64,000 bases of DNA from contig NZ_MEEX01000003.1 in the NCBI RefSeq assembly GCF_001724605.1, forward strand, positions 1-64,000, read 5' to 3'. The notes beneath the pieces were generated by a model. The model was not told the DNA's origin and did not search any database. It saw only the letters and a list, made by a program, of their open reading frames with translations. Position 1 is the first letter of the stretch, and the number at the start of each line of letters is the position of its first letter. Both the position numbers and the translations under genes were made by a program. Shown here one piece after another: positions 44,943-53,975 of the stretch. Source of the DNA: Phenylobacterium sp. SCN 70-31 (GTDB lineage Bacteria > Pseudomonadota > Alphaproteobacteria > Caulobacterales > Caulobacteraceae).

Positions 44943-46895
44943 CTATTTCCCCTGGCACACGTTCTGTTCGGACGTATCGAGGAAGGGCGCGAACGGGCAC
45001 CCCACGTAGCGCAGCCGGGTCTGGGTGGGCCCCGCAAGAATCTGGTCGGCCCGGATGGCCGTCGGGGCGTTGCCGATCCCGCCCACCTTCAGGCCGCCGT
45101 TGTGGAGCCCAAGAAACGAGATCATGTCGTCCTGGTCGATCCCGTCGCCCGAAACGCCGATCGAACCCACCAGGCGACCGCCGCGATAGATCGGCACCGA
45201 TCCCGAGAAGATCTGAAGGCCGTTCTGCAGGCGATTCTGTCCGGGCGCCGGCTCGGGCAGGAACGTACAGCGCTGCGGCGTGTCGGTCGCGCTGGCGCCT
45301 GTGACGAACTGCAGGTGCTGTCCGATGTTGCTCAGCACCAGCGCGGACTGGAGCCCAGTGGACAGCGGGCTCCACTCGGTGATGGGGCGCGACAGGGGTC
45401 CGTTCGGCCGTCCGACTTCACCGTCCGGGAAGAACGGTCGCGCGAGGTTCCCGATCGACTTGGCGGCGAAGGCGGTCTGGCCGGTCAATGCAGTCGCCGA
45501 GGGCAGGAAGTCCCGAACCTTCTGCACGAAACCGCGGACGTCCGCGCTGGGATCGGCCAGGAGGTCGGACGCTGCGGCGGTTCCCGACAGCAAGGCCGTC
45601 GTGCGCGCCTTCTGCACCGAGACATCGATGCCGAAGACCGGCGCGTCCGGCGACCGGACGATGCCCAGGATCTGGCCGCGGCTGTCCACGACGGAGATCG
45701 AGACCTGGGCGCGGCTGTCCAGCGGGCGGCGGATCTGCGCCCGCGCCCGGCTCATCACGGTGAAGGCCTCTTCGAGGACCACCCTCACCTCGGTGGCCGA
45801 AAGCGGTGTCAGGCCATCGGCGGCGTCGGTGCCGCCCCGGATCGGAAAGCGCCCCTGTCCGGCCCCGTCGGTCAGCACCATGGCGCCGGCGATCGAGAAC
45901 TCCGCGGTGCTGGCCAGCCGAAGGCCGGACGCCTCGGTCCCGTAGGCCTGGCCAGCCAGGGCGCCTGCGCCGGAGTAATAGCCCGTCACCGGCGTGAAGA
46001 CCCCGGTCCCCGCCGGCAGGCTCGCGAACGCGGGCGCGCTGCTGGGCGTGGTGCGCAGGGTTCCCGAACTGGCGTCGCTGAAACGAAGGGTCGTCCCGTC
46101 AACCGATACGCGCTCGGCGCGGATGTCCTCGGGCGCCGCGAACGCGGTGGCCCCGGCGAAGGCGATCGCCTCCTCGGCGTCGTCGTCCACGTCGAGGATG
46201 TTGGTGTCGAACCCGTAATCGCCGTCCGCGGCGACGCCCACGCCGCCCACGAGCACGCCGTTCTTGTAGAGCGGGAAGCCGCCCGGGTCCGCCGACAGCC
46301 CCAGGGGCGAGCGGCGCGGCCCCACCACGGTCGTCGCGGTCCGTGTGACCACATCCGAACACGGCAACTGCGAGAACTGCACGCCGAACAGCGGTCCGCC
46401 CTCGAGTCCGACCGTCGTCGGCGCGGGCGGAAAATGCTCCTGCACGATCTGACTGGCCGTCCGGGTCGAGAACGCGTTGCCCCCGGACGAGAGGTAGGCG
46501 CCCGTGACGGCCTTGGCGATCGCGGCGGCGGCGGCCGGCACGGCCGCGCCCTGGACGTCGCGATTCACGCCTGTCGGCCCGGCGCGCAGCGTGGCCGTCC
46601 CGCGGGCGCCCGTCATCGAATAGACCGCCAGCACGTTGCCGACGCGGTCGGTGACCGCGATGACGGCCGGGAGGTTGCGCGCGCGGGCTTCCGCGATCGC
46701 CTGGGCCAGCACCTGCTGGACGTCGGCCGAGGTCAGGGCCTGAGCGTCCGGCAGAGTGTAGAGCGGCGCGCTCGGCGGCGGATTCGTGGGCGGAGGAGGC
46801 GTTCCGCCGCCCCCGCTGCTTCCTCCACCGCCGCCCCCGCCGCAGGCCGTCAATGCCAACGCGGCCGAGAACACGGCCCAACGACGCACGCTCAT
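44943..46895 (-). CDS. lipoprotein with two GlcG/HbpS-like (heme-binding type) domains
   Basis: 650 residues. Lipobox LTAC is followed by a Gly/Ser/Pro linker, which fits a tethered lipoprotein. Two halves each show GlcG/HbpS-like elements: AIAVTDRVGNVLAVYSM with GVLVGGVGVAADGD in the first, ISVVDSRGQILGIVRS with GRLVGSIGVSGDGIDQDD in the second. Some members of this family bind heme. The halves are separated by about 200 residues. Its position inside the cytochrome operon supports a heme or redox role, but this is inferred. Start overlaps the pentaheme gene stop by 4 bases. Confidence 0.78.
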   Translation of the reverse strand: MSVRRWAVFSAALALTACGGGGGGGSSGGGGTPPPPTNPPPSAPLYTLPDAQALTSADVQQVLAQAIAEARARNLPAVIAVTDRVGNVLAVYSMTGARGTATLRAGPTGVNRDVQGAAVPAAAAAIAKAVTGAYLSSGGNAFSTRTASQIVQEHFPPAPTTVGLEGGPLFGVQFSQLPCSDVVTRTATTVVGPRRSPLGLSADPGGFPLYKNGVLVGGVGVAADGDYGFDTNILDVDDDAEEAIAFAGATAFAAPEDIRAERVSVDGTTLRFSDASSGTLRTTPSSAPAFASLPAGTGVFTPVTGYYSGAGALAGQAYGTEASGLRLASTAEFSIAGAMVLTDGAGQGRFPIRGGTDAADGLTPLSATEVRVVLEEAFTVMSRARAQIRRPLDSRAQVSISVVDSRGQILGIVRSPDAPVFGIDVSVQKARTTALLSGTAAASDLLADPSADVRGFVQKVRDFLPSATALTGQTAFAAKSIGNLARPFFPDGEVGRPNGPLSRPITEWSPLSTGLQSALVLSNIGQHLQFVTGASATDTPQRCTFLPEPAPGQNRLQNGLQIFSGSVPIYRGGRLVGSIGVSGDGIDQDDMISFLGLHNGGLKVGGIGNAPTAIRADQILAGPTQTRLRYVGCPFAPFLDTSEQNVCQGK

Positions 46896-48280
46896 CTGAG
46901 CGACCTCGCACCTTGAGCGACCTGGGTCAGCGCGGCGCGGAAGGCCTCAGGTCGATAGCTGTTGGGATCGCGGACCTGGGCGTAGGCCCGGTCCAGGCTG
47001 GGCCGAATGCGGGCCACGGCGGCGCGGTCGGCCTGACCCGAGGCCACCAGGGCGTTCAGCAGCGTGTCCGCCGCCATCACCGCCTGCGCGCTTCCGGCGT
47101 AGTCGGTGTACCTGCGGGCCAGTTCGCCCGCGAGCACCGTGTCGACGATGGCCAGCGTTTCCGCCCGCGAGAACGCCCGGGCGGCGAAGGCGTCGGAAAG
47201 CGCACGCGAGGTGGCCGCAAGCTTGGCCGCCGCCCGCAGCGATTCGGCCCGGTCGCGGGCGATCGCGGAATGGAACGCGCGGGAATCGGCTTCCAGACGC
47301 GCCGCCAGACCCGGCGCCACGACCTTCGCCGCGGCGGCCAGCATGATCATGTTCTCGTCGTTGAACGGCGGCGAACCGGACGGAATCGGCCTGCCGGGGT
47401 TGGCCTGCCACTGGGGACGCGCCTTGGGATCGTCCGAAATCTGGCGGTGGCAGCTGTGGCAGTCGAAGAAGAGCAGTTCGGGGAACGCGCCCCGGTTGCG
47501 GCCCGGCTCGCCGTAGAGCGTCAGCGCGCGCTCCAGCGCCATGGCCTGGCCGACGGCCCAGGTCTTCACGCCGCCCGCATAGCCCTTGCGCTGCACATAG
47601 TCGGCGTCGACGTCCCAGTGCTGCTGGAGGGTCGAGAACAGATCGAGTTCGAACGCCACCCGCGGGTGGCCTGCGGCCATGATCTCGTGACTGACGAACT
47701 GTCCGGGTTTCGAGCCGCTGAAGTGGCAGTCGAGGCAGACGCCGGCGCGAACCTTGGGATTCTCCAGAGCCTTCATCCCGCGCGCCACATTGTCCGCGTG
47801 CGTGCCGCCGACCGCCCGGTGGCTGGCCAGCCAGTTGCGCGAACCGCCGTGGCAGGCCTCGCAGCCGACGCCGTCGGAAAGCTGGAACCGCGCGCCCCGG
47901 AGGCCGGGAGGCGCCGGGTCCGCGTGGCAACCCAGGCACTGGTTCGCCACCCCCTCGGGGCCCAGGCCCATCTTGCGGATGATCGCCTGGCCACGAGCCT
48001 CGTAGAGCACACGGTAGGCGCGGCTGTGCGCGCCCGCCACGCTGGAGGGGTCCTGCCAGGTGATGAGTTCGTTCTGGCGGACGTTCACGCCCGAATCGAC
48101 CTGGCGGCTGTGGCAGGTCGAACCGGCGCAGGACGCCACGCCTTCATGCACCGCAGCCGACGCCGACGAACCGGGCGCGGCCGTGGCGTTACGCGTCATT
48201 CCTACGCCGAGAACACACGCAGCCAGGGCTGCGGCGACGCAAAGCGCGCCGATAACTCGCGACGCTCGTGCTCCCCCCAT
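46892..48280 (-). CDS. exported pentaheme c-type cytochrome (cytochrome c-554-like)
   Basis: 462 residues. Signal sequence (VIGALCVAAALAACVLGVG), then five heme sites: an unusual CX4CH (CAGSTCH, residues 51-57), CLGCH, CEACH, CLDCH and CHSCH. The C-terminal 180 residues are helical and without further heme sites. Similar architecture is found in the cytochrome c-554 family and other multiheme periplasmic electron carriers. It is the first gene of the operon, probably the periplasmic shuttle to the outer-membrane proteins; that role is inferred. The promoter should lie in 48281-48477, shared with the divergent TpsB gene. Confidence 0.85.
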   Translation of the reverse strand: MGGARASRVIGALCVAAALAACVLGVGMTRNATAAPGSSASAAVHEGVASCAGSTCHSRQVDSGVNVRQNELITWQDPSSVAGAHSRAYRVLYEARGQAIIRKMGLGPEGVANQCLGCHADPAPPGLRGARFQLSDGVGCEACHGGSRNWLASHRAVGGTHADNVARGMKALENPKVRAGVCLDCHFSGSKPGQFVSHEIMAAGHPRVAFELDLFSTLQQHWDVDADYVQRKGYAGGVKTWAVGQAMALERALTLYGEPGRNRGAFPELLFFDCHSCHRQISDDPKARPQWQANPGRPIPSGSPPFNDENMIMLAAAAKVVAPGLAARLEADSRAFHSAIARDRAESLRAAAKLAATSRALSDAFAARAFSRAETLAIVDTVLAGELARRYTDYAGSAQAVMAADTLLNALVASGQADRAAVARIRPSLDRAYAQVRDPNSYRPEAFRAALTQVAQGARSLR

Positions 48281-48477
48281 AGGCTCTCCCCCGGCGCACT
48301 CGGCGCAGTCTTAGCCGTCTCGCTTCGGCTTCGGTAGCCCGAATAAGGCGCATTCCCGCCAAAAGACTCGGCCGGCGCCCGCTTCCGCAGCATCCTCGCT
48401 TGTCGGGAGTGGGCGCTTAACAACATGTTACGCGGACGGTAAGACGGCTCGACACCGTGTTGTGGGGGGATTTGGGT

Positions 48478-50235
48478 ATGGCTAAGGCTCGCGGAGCGCT
48501 GCGTCGCGCCGGCCTGGCGCCGCGAATCGCCCTTCTCGCCTTCGCCGGCACGGCGCTCACGCCGCCCGCCTTCGCCCAGGCGCAACCGCCGCCGTCACAG
48601 CCCGCCCCGGGCGCGCCCACCCCCGGCGTGACAGCCGCCGAACTCGACCCCTCCACCCGCGTCTCCCGGCCGCCGCCGCCACGCGCCGGCAGCGCCTTCG
48701 CGCCCGAACCCCCAGGCCCCTGCCCGCTCGAATCCTCGGACGTCCAGGTCAACCTCAGTTCGGTCACCTTTCGCGGCGTGACGGCCCTCGACGACGACGA
48801 ACTGCGCGCCGCCTACGCCGAATATCTGGGCCGCAGCCAGCCGGTCTCGGTCGTCTGCGCCATTCGCGATCGCGCCGCCCGGATCATCTTCGATCGCGGC
48901 GTCCTGGCTCGCGTCGAGATCCCCGAGCAGCGAATCAGCGGCGGCGCGCTGGTGCTGGAAGTGATCGAGGCGCATGTGGTCAACGTCCGCGTCCGCGGCG
49001 ACGTCGGCCCCGTACAGGAGACCATCGAGCGTTACGCCGAGAAGCTCCGCGGGATGAAGCCGTTCGACATGGCGCGGGCCCAACGCTACCTGCTGCTCGC
49101 CTCCGACACGCCCGGCGTGCGGGTGCGCGCCGCGATACGGCCTTCCTCCAGTCCGGAGCGGGGGGCGGTGGACATCGACCTCACCGTGGCGCGCGACGGA
49201 CCGACGGCGTTCGCCAACGTCCAGAACACGGGATCGAAGGCGGTCGGGCGCTGGGGCGGCCTGCTCCGCGCGGAATTCGCGGGCTTCACCCCCTATGGCG
49301 AGAGCACGGCGCTGACCGTCTTCCATACGCTCGACTCGAAGGAGCAATGGCTGGTCCAGCTCGCCGAGACCGCGCGGTTCGGCTCCGAGGGTCTGGTGGG
49401 CCGCGCATCCATCACCTACGGCCAGAGCGAGCCCGGCGGCGCGCTCGCGCCCGTCGATCTCCAAAGCAAGTCGCTGGTGGGCAATATCGAGGCGGCCTAT
49501 CCGCTGCTGAGGTCGCGGAACCGGAATCTCTATCTGGCCGGCGGCCTGGACGTCGTCGACCAGAAGACGGACTTCGGCGGCGTGACGCGGCTCAGCCACG
49601 ACCAGCTCAGGGTGGTCTACGCGCGCGCCGACGGCGACTATCGCACGGAGCTGTCGGGTCGGCCGCTGCTGCTGCGCGGGGGCGCGACGCTCCGCAAGGG
49701 CCTCTCGATCCTGGGTGGCAGCGACAGCGGCGATGTGTTGCTGAGCCGCTTTGCGGGCAAGCCCGACGCCTGGGTGCTGAAGGCCCAGGGCGGCGCCGAT
49801 ATCGTGCTGGGCGAGCGTCTCACCGGCATGTTCCGCGGCCAGGCCCAGTATTCCGACAGCGTTCTCCTGCCCTATGAGCAGATTTCGGTGGGCGGGCTGA
49901 CGGTCGGCCGCGGCTACGATCCGGCCGCCGCCCTGGGCGACAAGGGCCTCTCCGGCGCGTTCGAGCTGCGCTACGGCCCCCACCAGCTGCATCCGAAGGT
50001 CCAGGCCGCGCCCTATGCGTTCTTCGATGCGGGATATGTGGTCAACAACAAGACCTCCGTCACCCTGGCCGAGAAGGATCGCACGCTCACGTCCGTGGGC
50101 GCCGGGGTGATCTTCCGCCTGTTCAACCGCGCCAACCTCGAAGTGACCTACGCGCACCCGCTGGACGCCACCCGGCCCGGCGGTCCGCGCCGCGGCGATC
50201 GTGTCCTCATCCAGCTTACGGCGAGCCTGCTATGA
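48478..50235 (+). CDS. two-partner secretion transporter TpsB (ShlB/FhaC/HecB family)
   Basis: About 585 residues. Signal peptide (IALLAFAGTALTPPAFA), a Pro-rich linker, POTRA-like domains (about 85-235), and an Omp85-type barrel containing VGRGYDPAAALGDKG and a C-terminal LIQLTASLL. TpsB exports a cognate TpsA across the outer membrane. ATG at 48478 with GGGGGGA upstream; a start at 48457 adds a few residues. The stop overlaps an ATG of the tpsA gene. Confidence 0.92.
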   Translation: MAKARGALRRAGLAPRIALLAFAGTALTPPAFAQAQPPPSQPAPGAPTPGVTAAELDPSTRVSRPPPPRAGSAFAPEPPGPCPLESSDVQVNLSSVTFRGVTALDDDELRAAYAEYLGRSQPVSVVCAIRDRAARIIFDRGVLARVEIPEQRISGGALVLEVIEAHVVNVRVRGDVGPVQETIERYAEKLRGMKPFDMARAQRYLLLASDTPGVRVRAAIRPSSSPERGAVDIDLTVARDGPTAFANVQNTGSKAVGRWGGLLRAEFAGFTPYGESTALTVFHTLDSKEQWLVQLAETARFGSEGLVGRASITYGQSEPGGALAPVDLQSKSLVGNIEAAYPLLRSRNRNLYLAGGLDVVDQKTDFGGVTRLSHDQLRVVYARADGDYRTELSGRPLLLRGGATLRKGLSILGGSDSGDVLLSRFAGKPDAWVLKAQGGADIVLGERLTGMFRGQAQYSDSVLLPYEQISVGGLTVGRGYDPAAALGDKGLSGAFELRYGPHQLHPKVQAAPYAFFDAGYVVNNKTSVTLAEKDRTLTSVGAGVIFRLFNRANLEVTYAHPLDATRPGGPRRGDRVLIQLTASLL

Positions 50236-50252
50236 TGCGCAGGGGAGTAACG

Positions 50253-53200
50253 ATGCCGACGACGCCCCGATCCGCCGCATCGTCGGCCCGACGCCGGCTT
50301 CTCCTGGCGCGCACGGCGCTTTGCGGCGTCCTCGCCAGCGCCAACACCCTCGCGCCGACGCCGGCGGCGGCGCTGCCGGTCGGCGGCCTGCCCGATGTCA
50401 ATCCGGGCGGCGGCCTGCCTACGATCGTGACGGGCGAAACGCGGATCGACGTCACGCTCAACGCGCCCCGCACGGTGTTGAGCTGGAGCAGCTTCGACGT
50501 CTTCCCGAACGAGACCGTCAGCTTCAACTTCGCATCGCGGGACGGCGTCGTCCTCAACCGGATCACGGGGCTGGCGGCCTCGAAGATCGAAGGCGTGGTC
50601 GAGGGTCGGGTCGGCGGCGCCTATGGCGGCAATATCTGGTTCGCGTCCCAGAGCAGCATCATCTTCGGCCGCGGCGCACAGATCGACGCGGGCAGCATCC
50701 TGGTTTCGCTCGGCACGCCCGACACCTCGACGTTCCTCGATCCGTCCAACACCCTGTTTTCGTTCAAGGGCGGCGATGTCCTGCCCGGGGCGAGGCTCTG
50801 GGTCCTCTCCGACGCCAAGGTCACCGCGCACGGCGGCGTGGCGGCCTTCACCGGCCCCACCATCGTCACGCGCGCCAACGCCCTGGTGTCCGCGCCGGAC
50901 GGCAGCGTGCTGTACGGCGCGGCCGACAGCTACCAGCTCCGACTGGCTCCGGGCACGGGGGGCGATTTCGACCTCGTCGACTTCATCGTGCCGAGCGCCG
51001 GCGACGGTTCGAACGACCGCCTGCTGATCGATCTGGCCGGCGCGACGCGCGCGAACACGGTCTTCGTCGCGGCGGTCAACCCCACCACGGCGACCAAGGC
51101 CGTGGTGAACCTCGAAGGCATGATCACCGCCACCGCCGCGAAGGCCGAGGGCGGCGACATCGTGCTATCCGGGGGCGGCGGCATCTCCAACCGCCTGCCG
51201 GGAGAAAGCCTCGCCGGCGCCGGCGAGACCGAGATCTTCCTGAACCAGGCCAGCGCGTCGCGCGACCTGAATGTCCGCAACGTGGGTCCGGTCAGCCCGC
51301 GGCCCTGGCTGCGCCCCCTCGAGGAGCTCAAGGACCCGACCACCCTCCGGGAGGACACCGATCCCGATTTCTGCGAACTCCGCGGAGACTGCCCCGGCAA
51401 CGGGTTCGGCAACGGCAACGGCTTCGGCAACGGGTTCATGGCGCCGATGGAATCGGTGGTCCTGGACAACGCCCTGGTCGCCGCGCTGTTCGACCCGACG
51501 GCGATCTCGGCCATCTCGACGGGCCGGGACGTCCGGATCGCCGCCACCGCCAGCATCGAACTGGGCCGGGTCACCGCCAATCGGGACGTCTCGATCACCG
51601 GCGCCTCGGTGGACGCCAACGGCCTCGTCGCCGCGGGCGCGCTCAACGTCGCCTCGACGGAAGGCGACATCCTCCTGGCCGGTGTCGGCGTCACGCGCGA
51701 GGGCGCCATATCGGCCAAGACCGATGTCCAGATCGGGGCCGTGACGGCGCCGCTCAGCCTGAACGTGACGGCCGGGCGCGACATCGTGCTCGGCGAAGGC
51801 GACTCGTCGGTCTCCGGCGTCATCTCGCTCACGGCGCCGCAGAATGTCACCGTGAACCTGGCCTCGGCGCGGATCGACAGCATCACCGCGGGCGCCAACG
51901 TCAATCTGCGCGGCGGCGCCCTGGAGGTGAACACCGTCACGGCGCCGAAGGTGAACGGCCAGGCCGAAAGCCTGAAGCTGGGCGCGGTGACGACGTCGGG
52001 CGACCTCTACATCGTCTCCACCAACGGCGACGCCGCGGTGGGGTCGGCCACCGCCGGCGACGACATCTACATCCTGGCCACCAACGGCACGGCCTCGCTC
52101 GGCGAAGCCACCCTCACCGGAACCGCGCCGGACGAAGTGGGCGTCGGATTCGTGGGCAATCCGGATGCGGCCGGGAACGGTCGGGTGGTCCACGTGGAAT
52201 CGTCGAACCTGGACGCCCGGCTGGGGCTGGGGACCGGCGGCGTGACCGGCGCCACGGCGGTGACGGTCAGGGCCGGCCAGGACGCCATCGTGGAGGTGGT
52301 GCGCGAAACGCCGGGCCTCGTTTCGGTCGTCGCGGCCCGCGACGCCACCCTGCGGGCGCCCACCGTCCGGCTGGACTCGGTGACAGCCGGGCGCGACCTC
52401 TCGCTCGGCAGCACCACGGGCGACTTCGAGCTGACCACGGCGCTCTCGGCCGTCCGCAACATCTCGGTGAGCGCCGCGGGCGCCCTACGTCTCGGCGACG
52501 TCCGCGCCGACTCGGGCTCGGTCACGCTCACGGGCGCCAGCGTGACGGCGGGCGCCGTCTCGGCCAGCGAGGACCTGACGCTGCGAGCGCTCAGCGGCAG
52601 TGTGACGACGACCAGCTATCGGACCGGCCGCGACCTGATCCTGCAGGGAACCAGCCTGTCGCTCGGTTCAGCCATCGCGCCGGTTGTTCGCGATCTTTCA
52701 ATCACATCTCTCGGAAATTTCACCTCGACGGCGCCTCTCTCGGCGGGACGTGACGTCACGATCGACGTGGCCGGCAAGGCGACGCTGGCGCAGACGACCG
52801 CCGCCGGGACGGTCCGCATCGCCGCGGGCGATCTCGACCTGACCGGACTGGTCACCGCCCCGCGCATCCAGATCGAGTCCCGTAGCGGCGCGATCACGGT
52901 CGGGGGAGCCGCGGGCGGCGCCGGCGGGTTCGTGCTCGACAACAACGACTTCGGCCAGCTGCGCGCGTCCGACGAGGTGAGAGTCTACGCCGGCCTCACG
53001 ACCGGCGGTTCGCGGGGCGACCTCACCCTGCTGGACCTGACCGTCGATCCGTCCGCGACGCCGCGGGTCACCTTCCTGGTGGGCTCGTCGAACGTCGCCC
53101 GCGTGAACGGGTTGGCCGCCCCTTCGTCCAACGGCGGCGTCCTGCGGATCGGCGATGCGGCGGACCTCAACTGGCGCCCCGATTCCATCCTGATCACGGG

Positions 53201-53975
53201 GGGGCTGGGCGCCGCGACCTATCAGCGCGGGAATTACACCAACATCCGCGCCTTCGACGAGGTGCGGCTGGCGGCGCGCGAAGACATCCTGATGGGGTCG
53301 CCACGCTTCATCTCCCTCATCCAGAGCACGCCGGTCGAGGGAATCGACCTCGCCGCCGGCATGCCGGCCGGGGTGGCTCCGCAGGGCGCCGAACTGCTCA
53401 AGGTCTATGTCTCCGCCGGCCGCCTCGAAGTGTCGGCCGAGAACAAGGTCGTCCAGCAGAACGCCGCGCCCTCGGGCACGGCGCAGTCCGTCGGCCTCTT
53501 CTTCACAGGCCAGTTCCGACCGGCCCTGATCATCGATCCGCCCAGGGTGGTGGAGCTGTGGGGGGCGTTCGCCGGCCCCGACGGCCGCACGCTCACCGGA
53601 CCGGACGCGAACGACGCCCTGACTTTCGTGGTCCTCGACGCGTCCGGCGTCGAGATCTCCAAGCCCGATGGCGCGGCCTATCGCTTCAACAGCTGTGACG
53701 TGGGCACATCGATGTGTCCCCTGCTCGCCTCGGGCGGCTCGGGCGACGGCGGTGCGGGCCTCAACGACGGCGTTCTGAGAATTCGGGACGCCCTGTCCGG
53801 AGAGAACGATCTCACGGCTGACGGCCTGCTGGACGCCATCTCGTCCGAAAACCTGATCAACCCGCCAGTCATCCTGGGGGTGGCGTCCCCCAGCCCGGAC
53901 GAGATCGTGACCGACCCCGTGACGACGGGCGCGGGCAGTGAAGAGATCTGGCGCAAGCGTAGGCAGAAGAAATGA
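50253..53975 (+). CDS. two-partner secretion exoprotein TpsA (filamentous haemagglutinin-like)
   Basis: About 1240 residues. After a basic N-terminus and signal (LARTALCGVLASANTL) comes the haemagglutination-activity (TPS) domain, with IVTGETRIDVTL, FDVFPNETVSFNF and LNRITG. The rest is beta-helix-like repeats with recurring AGRDI/SGRDL/TNGD patterns. A GNGFGNGNGFGNGF repeat lies near residue 390. The C-terminus is basic (RKRRQKK) with no membrane anchor, so the protein may be released or further processed. ATG at 50253 has an excellent GGGGAG; ATG at 50232 overlaps the tpsB stop. A short TpsA; no toxin domain seen. Confidence 0.9.
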   Translation: MPTTPRSAASSARRRLLLARTALCGVLASANTLAPTPAAALPVGGLPDVNPGGGLPTIVTGETRIDVTLNAPRTVLSWSSFDVFPNETVSFNFASRDGVVLNRITGLAASKIEGVVEGRVGGAYGGNIWFASQSSIIFGRGAQIDAGSILVSLGTPDTSTFLDPSNTLFSFKGGDVLPGARLWVLSDAKVTAHGGVAAFTGPTIVTRANALVSAPDGSVLYGAADSYQLRLAPGTGGDFDLVDFIVPSAGDGSNDRLLIDLAGATRANTVFVAAVNPTTATKAVVNLEGMITATAAKAEGGDIVLSGGGGISNRLPGESLAGAGETEIFLNQASASRDLNVRNVGPVSPRPWLRPLEELKDPTTLREDTDPDFCELRGDCPGNGFGNGNGFGNGFMAPMESVVLDNALVAALFDPTAISAISTGRDVRIAATASIELGRVTANRDVSITGASVDANGLVAAGALNVASTEGDILLAGVGVTREGAISAKTDVQIGAVTAPLSLNVTAGRDIVLGEGDSSVSGVISLTAPQNVTVNLASARIDSITAGANVNLRGGALEVNTVTAPKVNGQAESLKLGAVTTSGDLYIVSTNGDAAVGSATAGDDIYILATNGTASLGEATLTGTAPDEVGVGFVGNPDAAGNGRVVHVESSNLDARLGLGTGGVTGATAVTVRAGQDAIVEVVRETPGLVSVVAARDATLRAPTVRLDSVTAGRDLSLGSTTGDFELTTALSAVRNISVSAAGALRLGDVRADSGSVTLTGASVTAGAVSASEDLTLRALSGSVTTTSYRTGRDLILQGTSLSLGSAIAPVVRDLSITSLGNFTSTAPLSAGRDVTIDVAGKATLAQTTAAGTVRIAAGDLDLTGLVTAPRIQIESRSGAITVGGAAGGAGGFVLDNNDFGQLRASDEVRVYAGLTTGGSRGDLTLLDLTVDPSATPRVTFLVGSSNVARVNGLAAPSSNGGVLRIGDAADLNWRPDSILITGGLGAATYQRGNYTNIRAFDEVRLAAREDILMGSPRFISLIQSTPVEGIDLAAGMPAGVAPQGAELLKVYVSAGRLEVSAENKVVQQNAAPSGTAQSVGLFFTGQFRPALIIDPPRVVELWGAFAGPDGRTLTGPDANDALTFVVLDASGVEISKPDGAAYRFNSCDVGTSMCPLLASGGSGDGGAGLNDGVLRIRDALSGENDLTADGLLDAISSENLINPPVILGVASPSPDEIVTDPVTTGAGSEEIWRKRRQKK

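Noticed and set aside
51397..51440. GGCAACGG-type repeat inside tpsA considered as a regulatory or CRISPR-like repeat
   Set aside because: It is in frame and encodes a GN/GF repeat in the protein; there are no spacers and it is far too short for an array.
50201..52753. 850-residue open frame overlapping tpsA in another frame
   Set aside because: Arg/Gly/His-rich translation without domains; the tpsA frame carries the TPS domain and beta-helix repeats.
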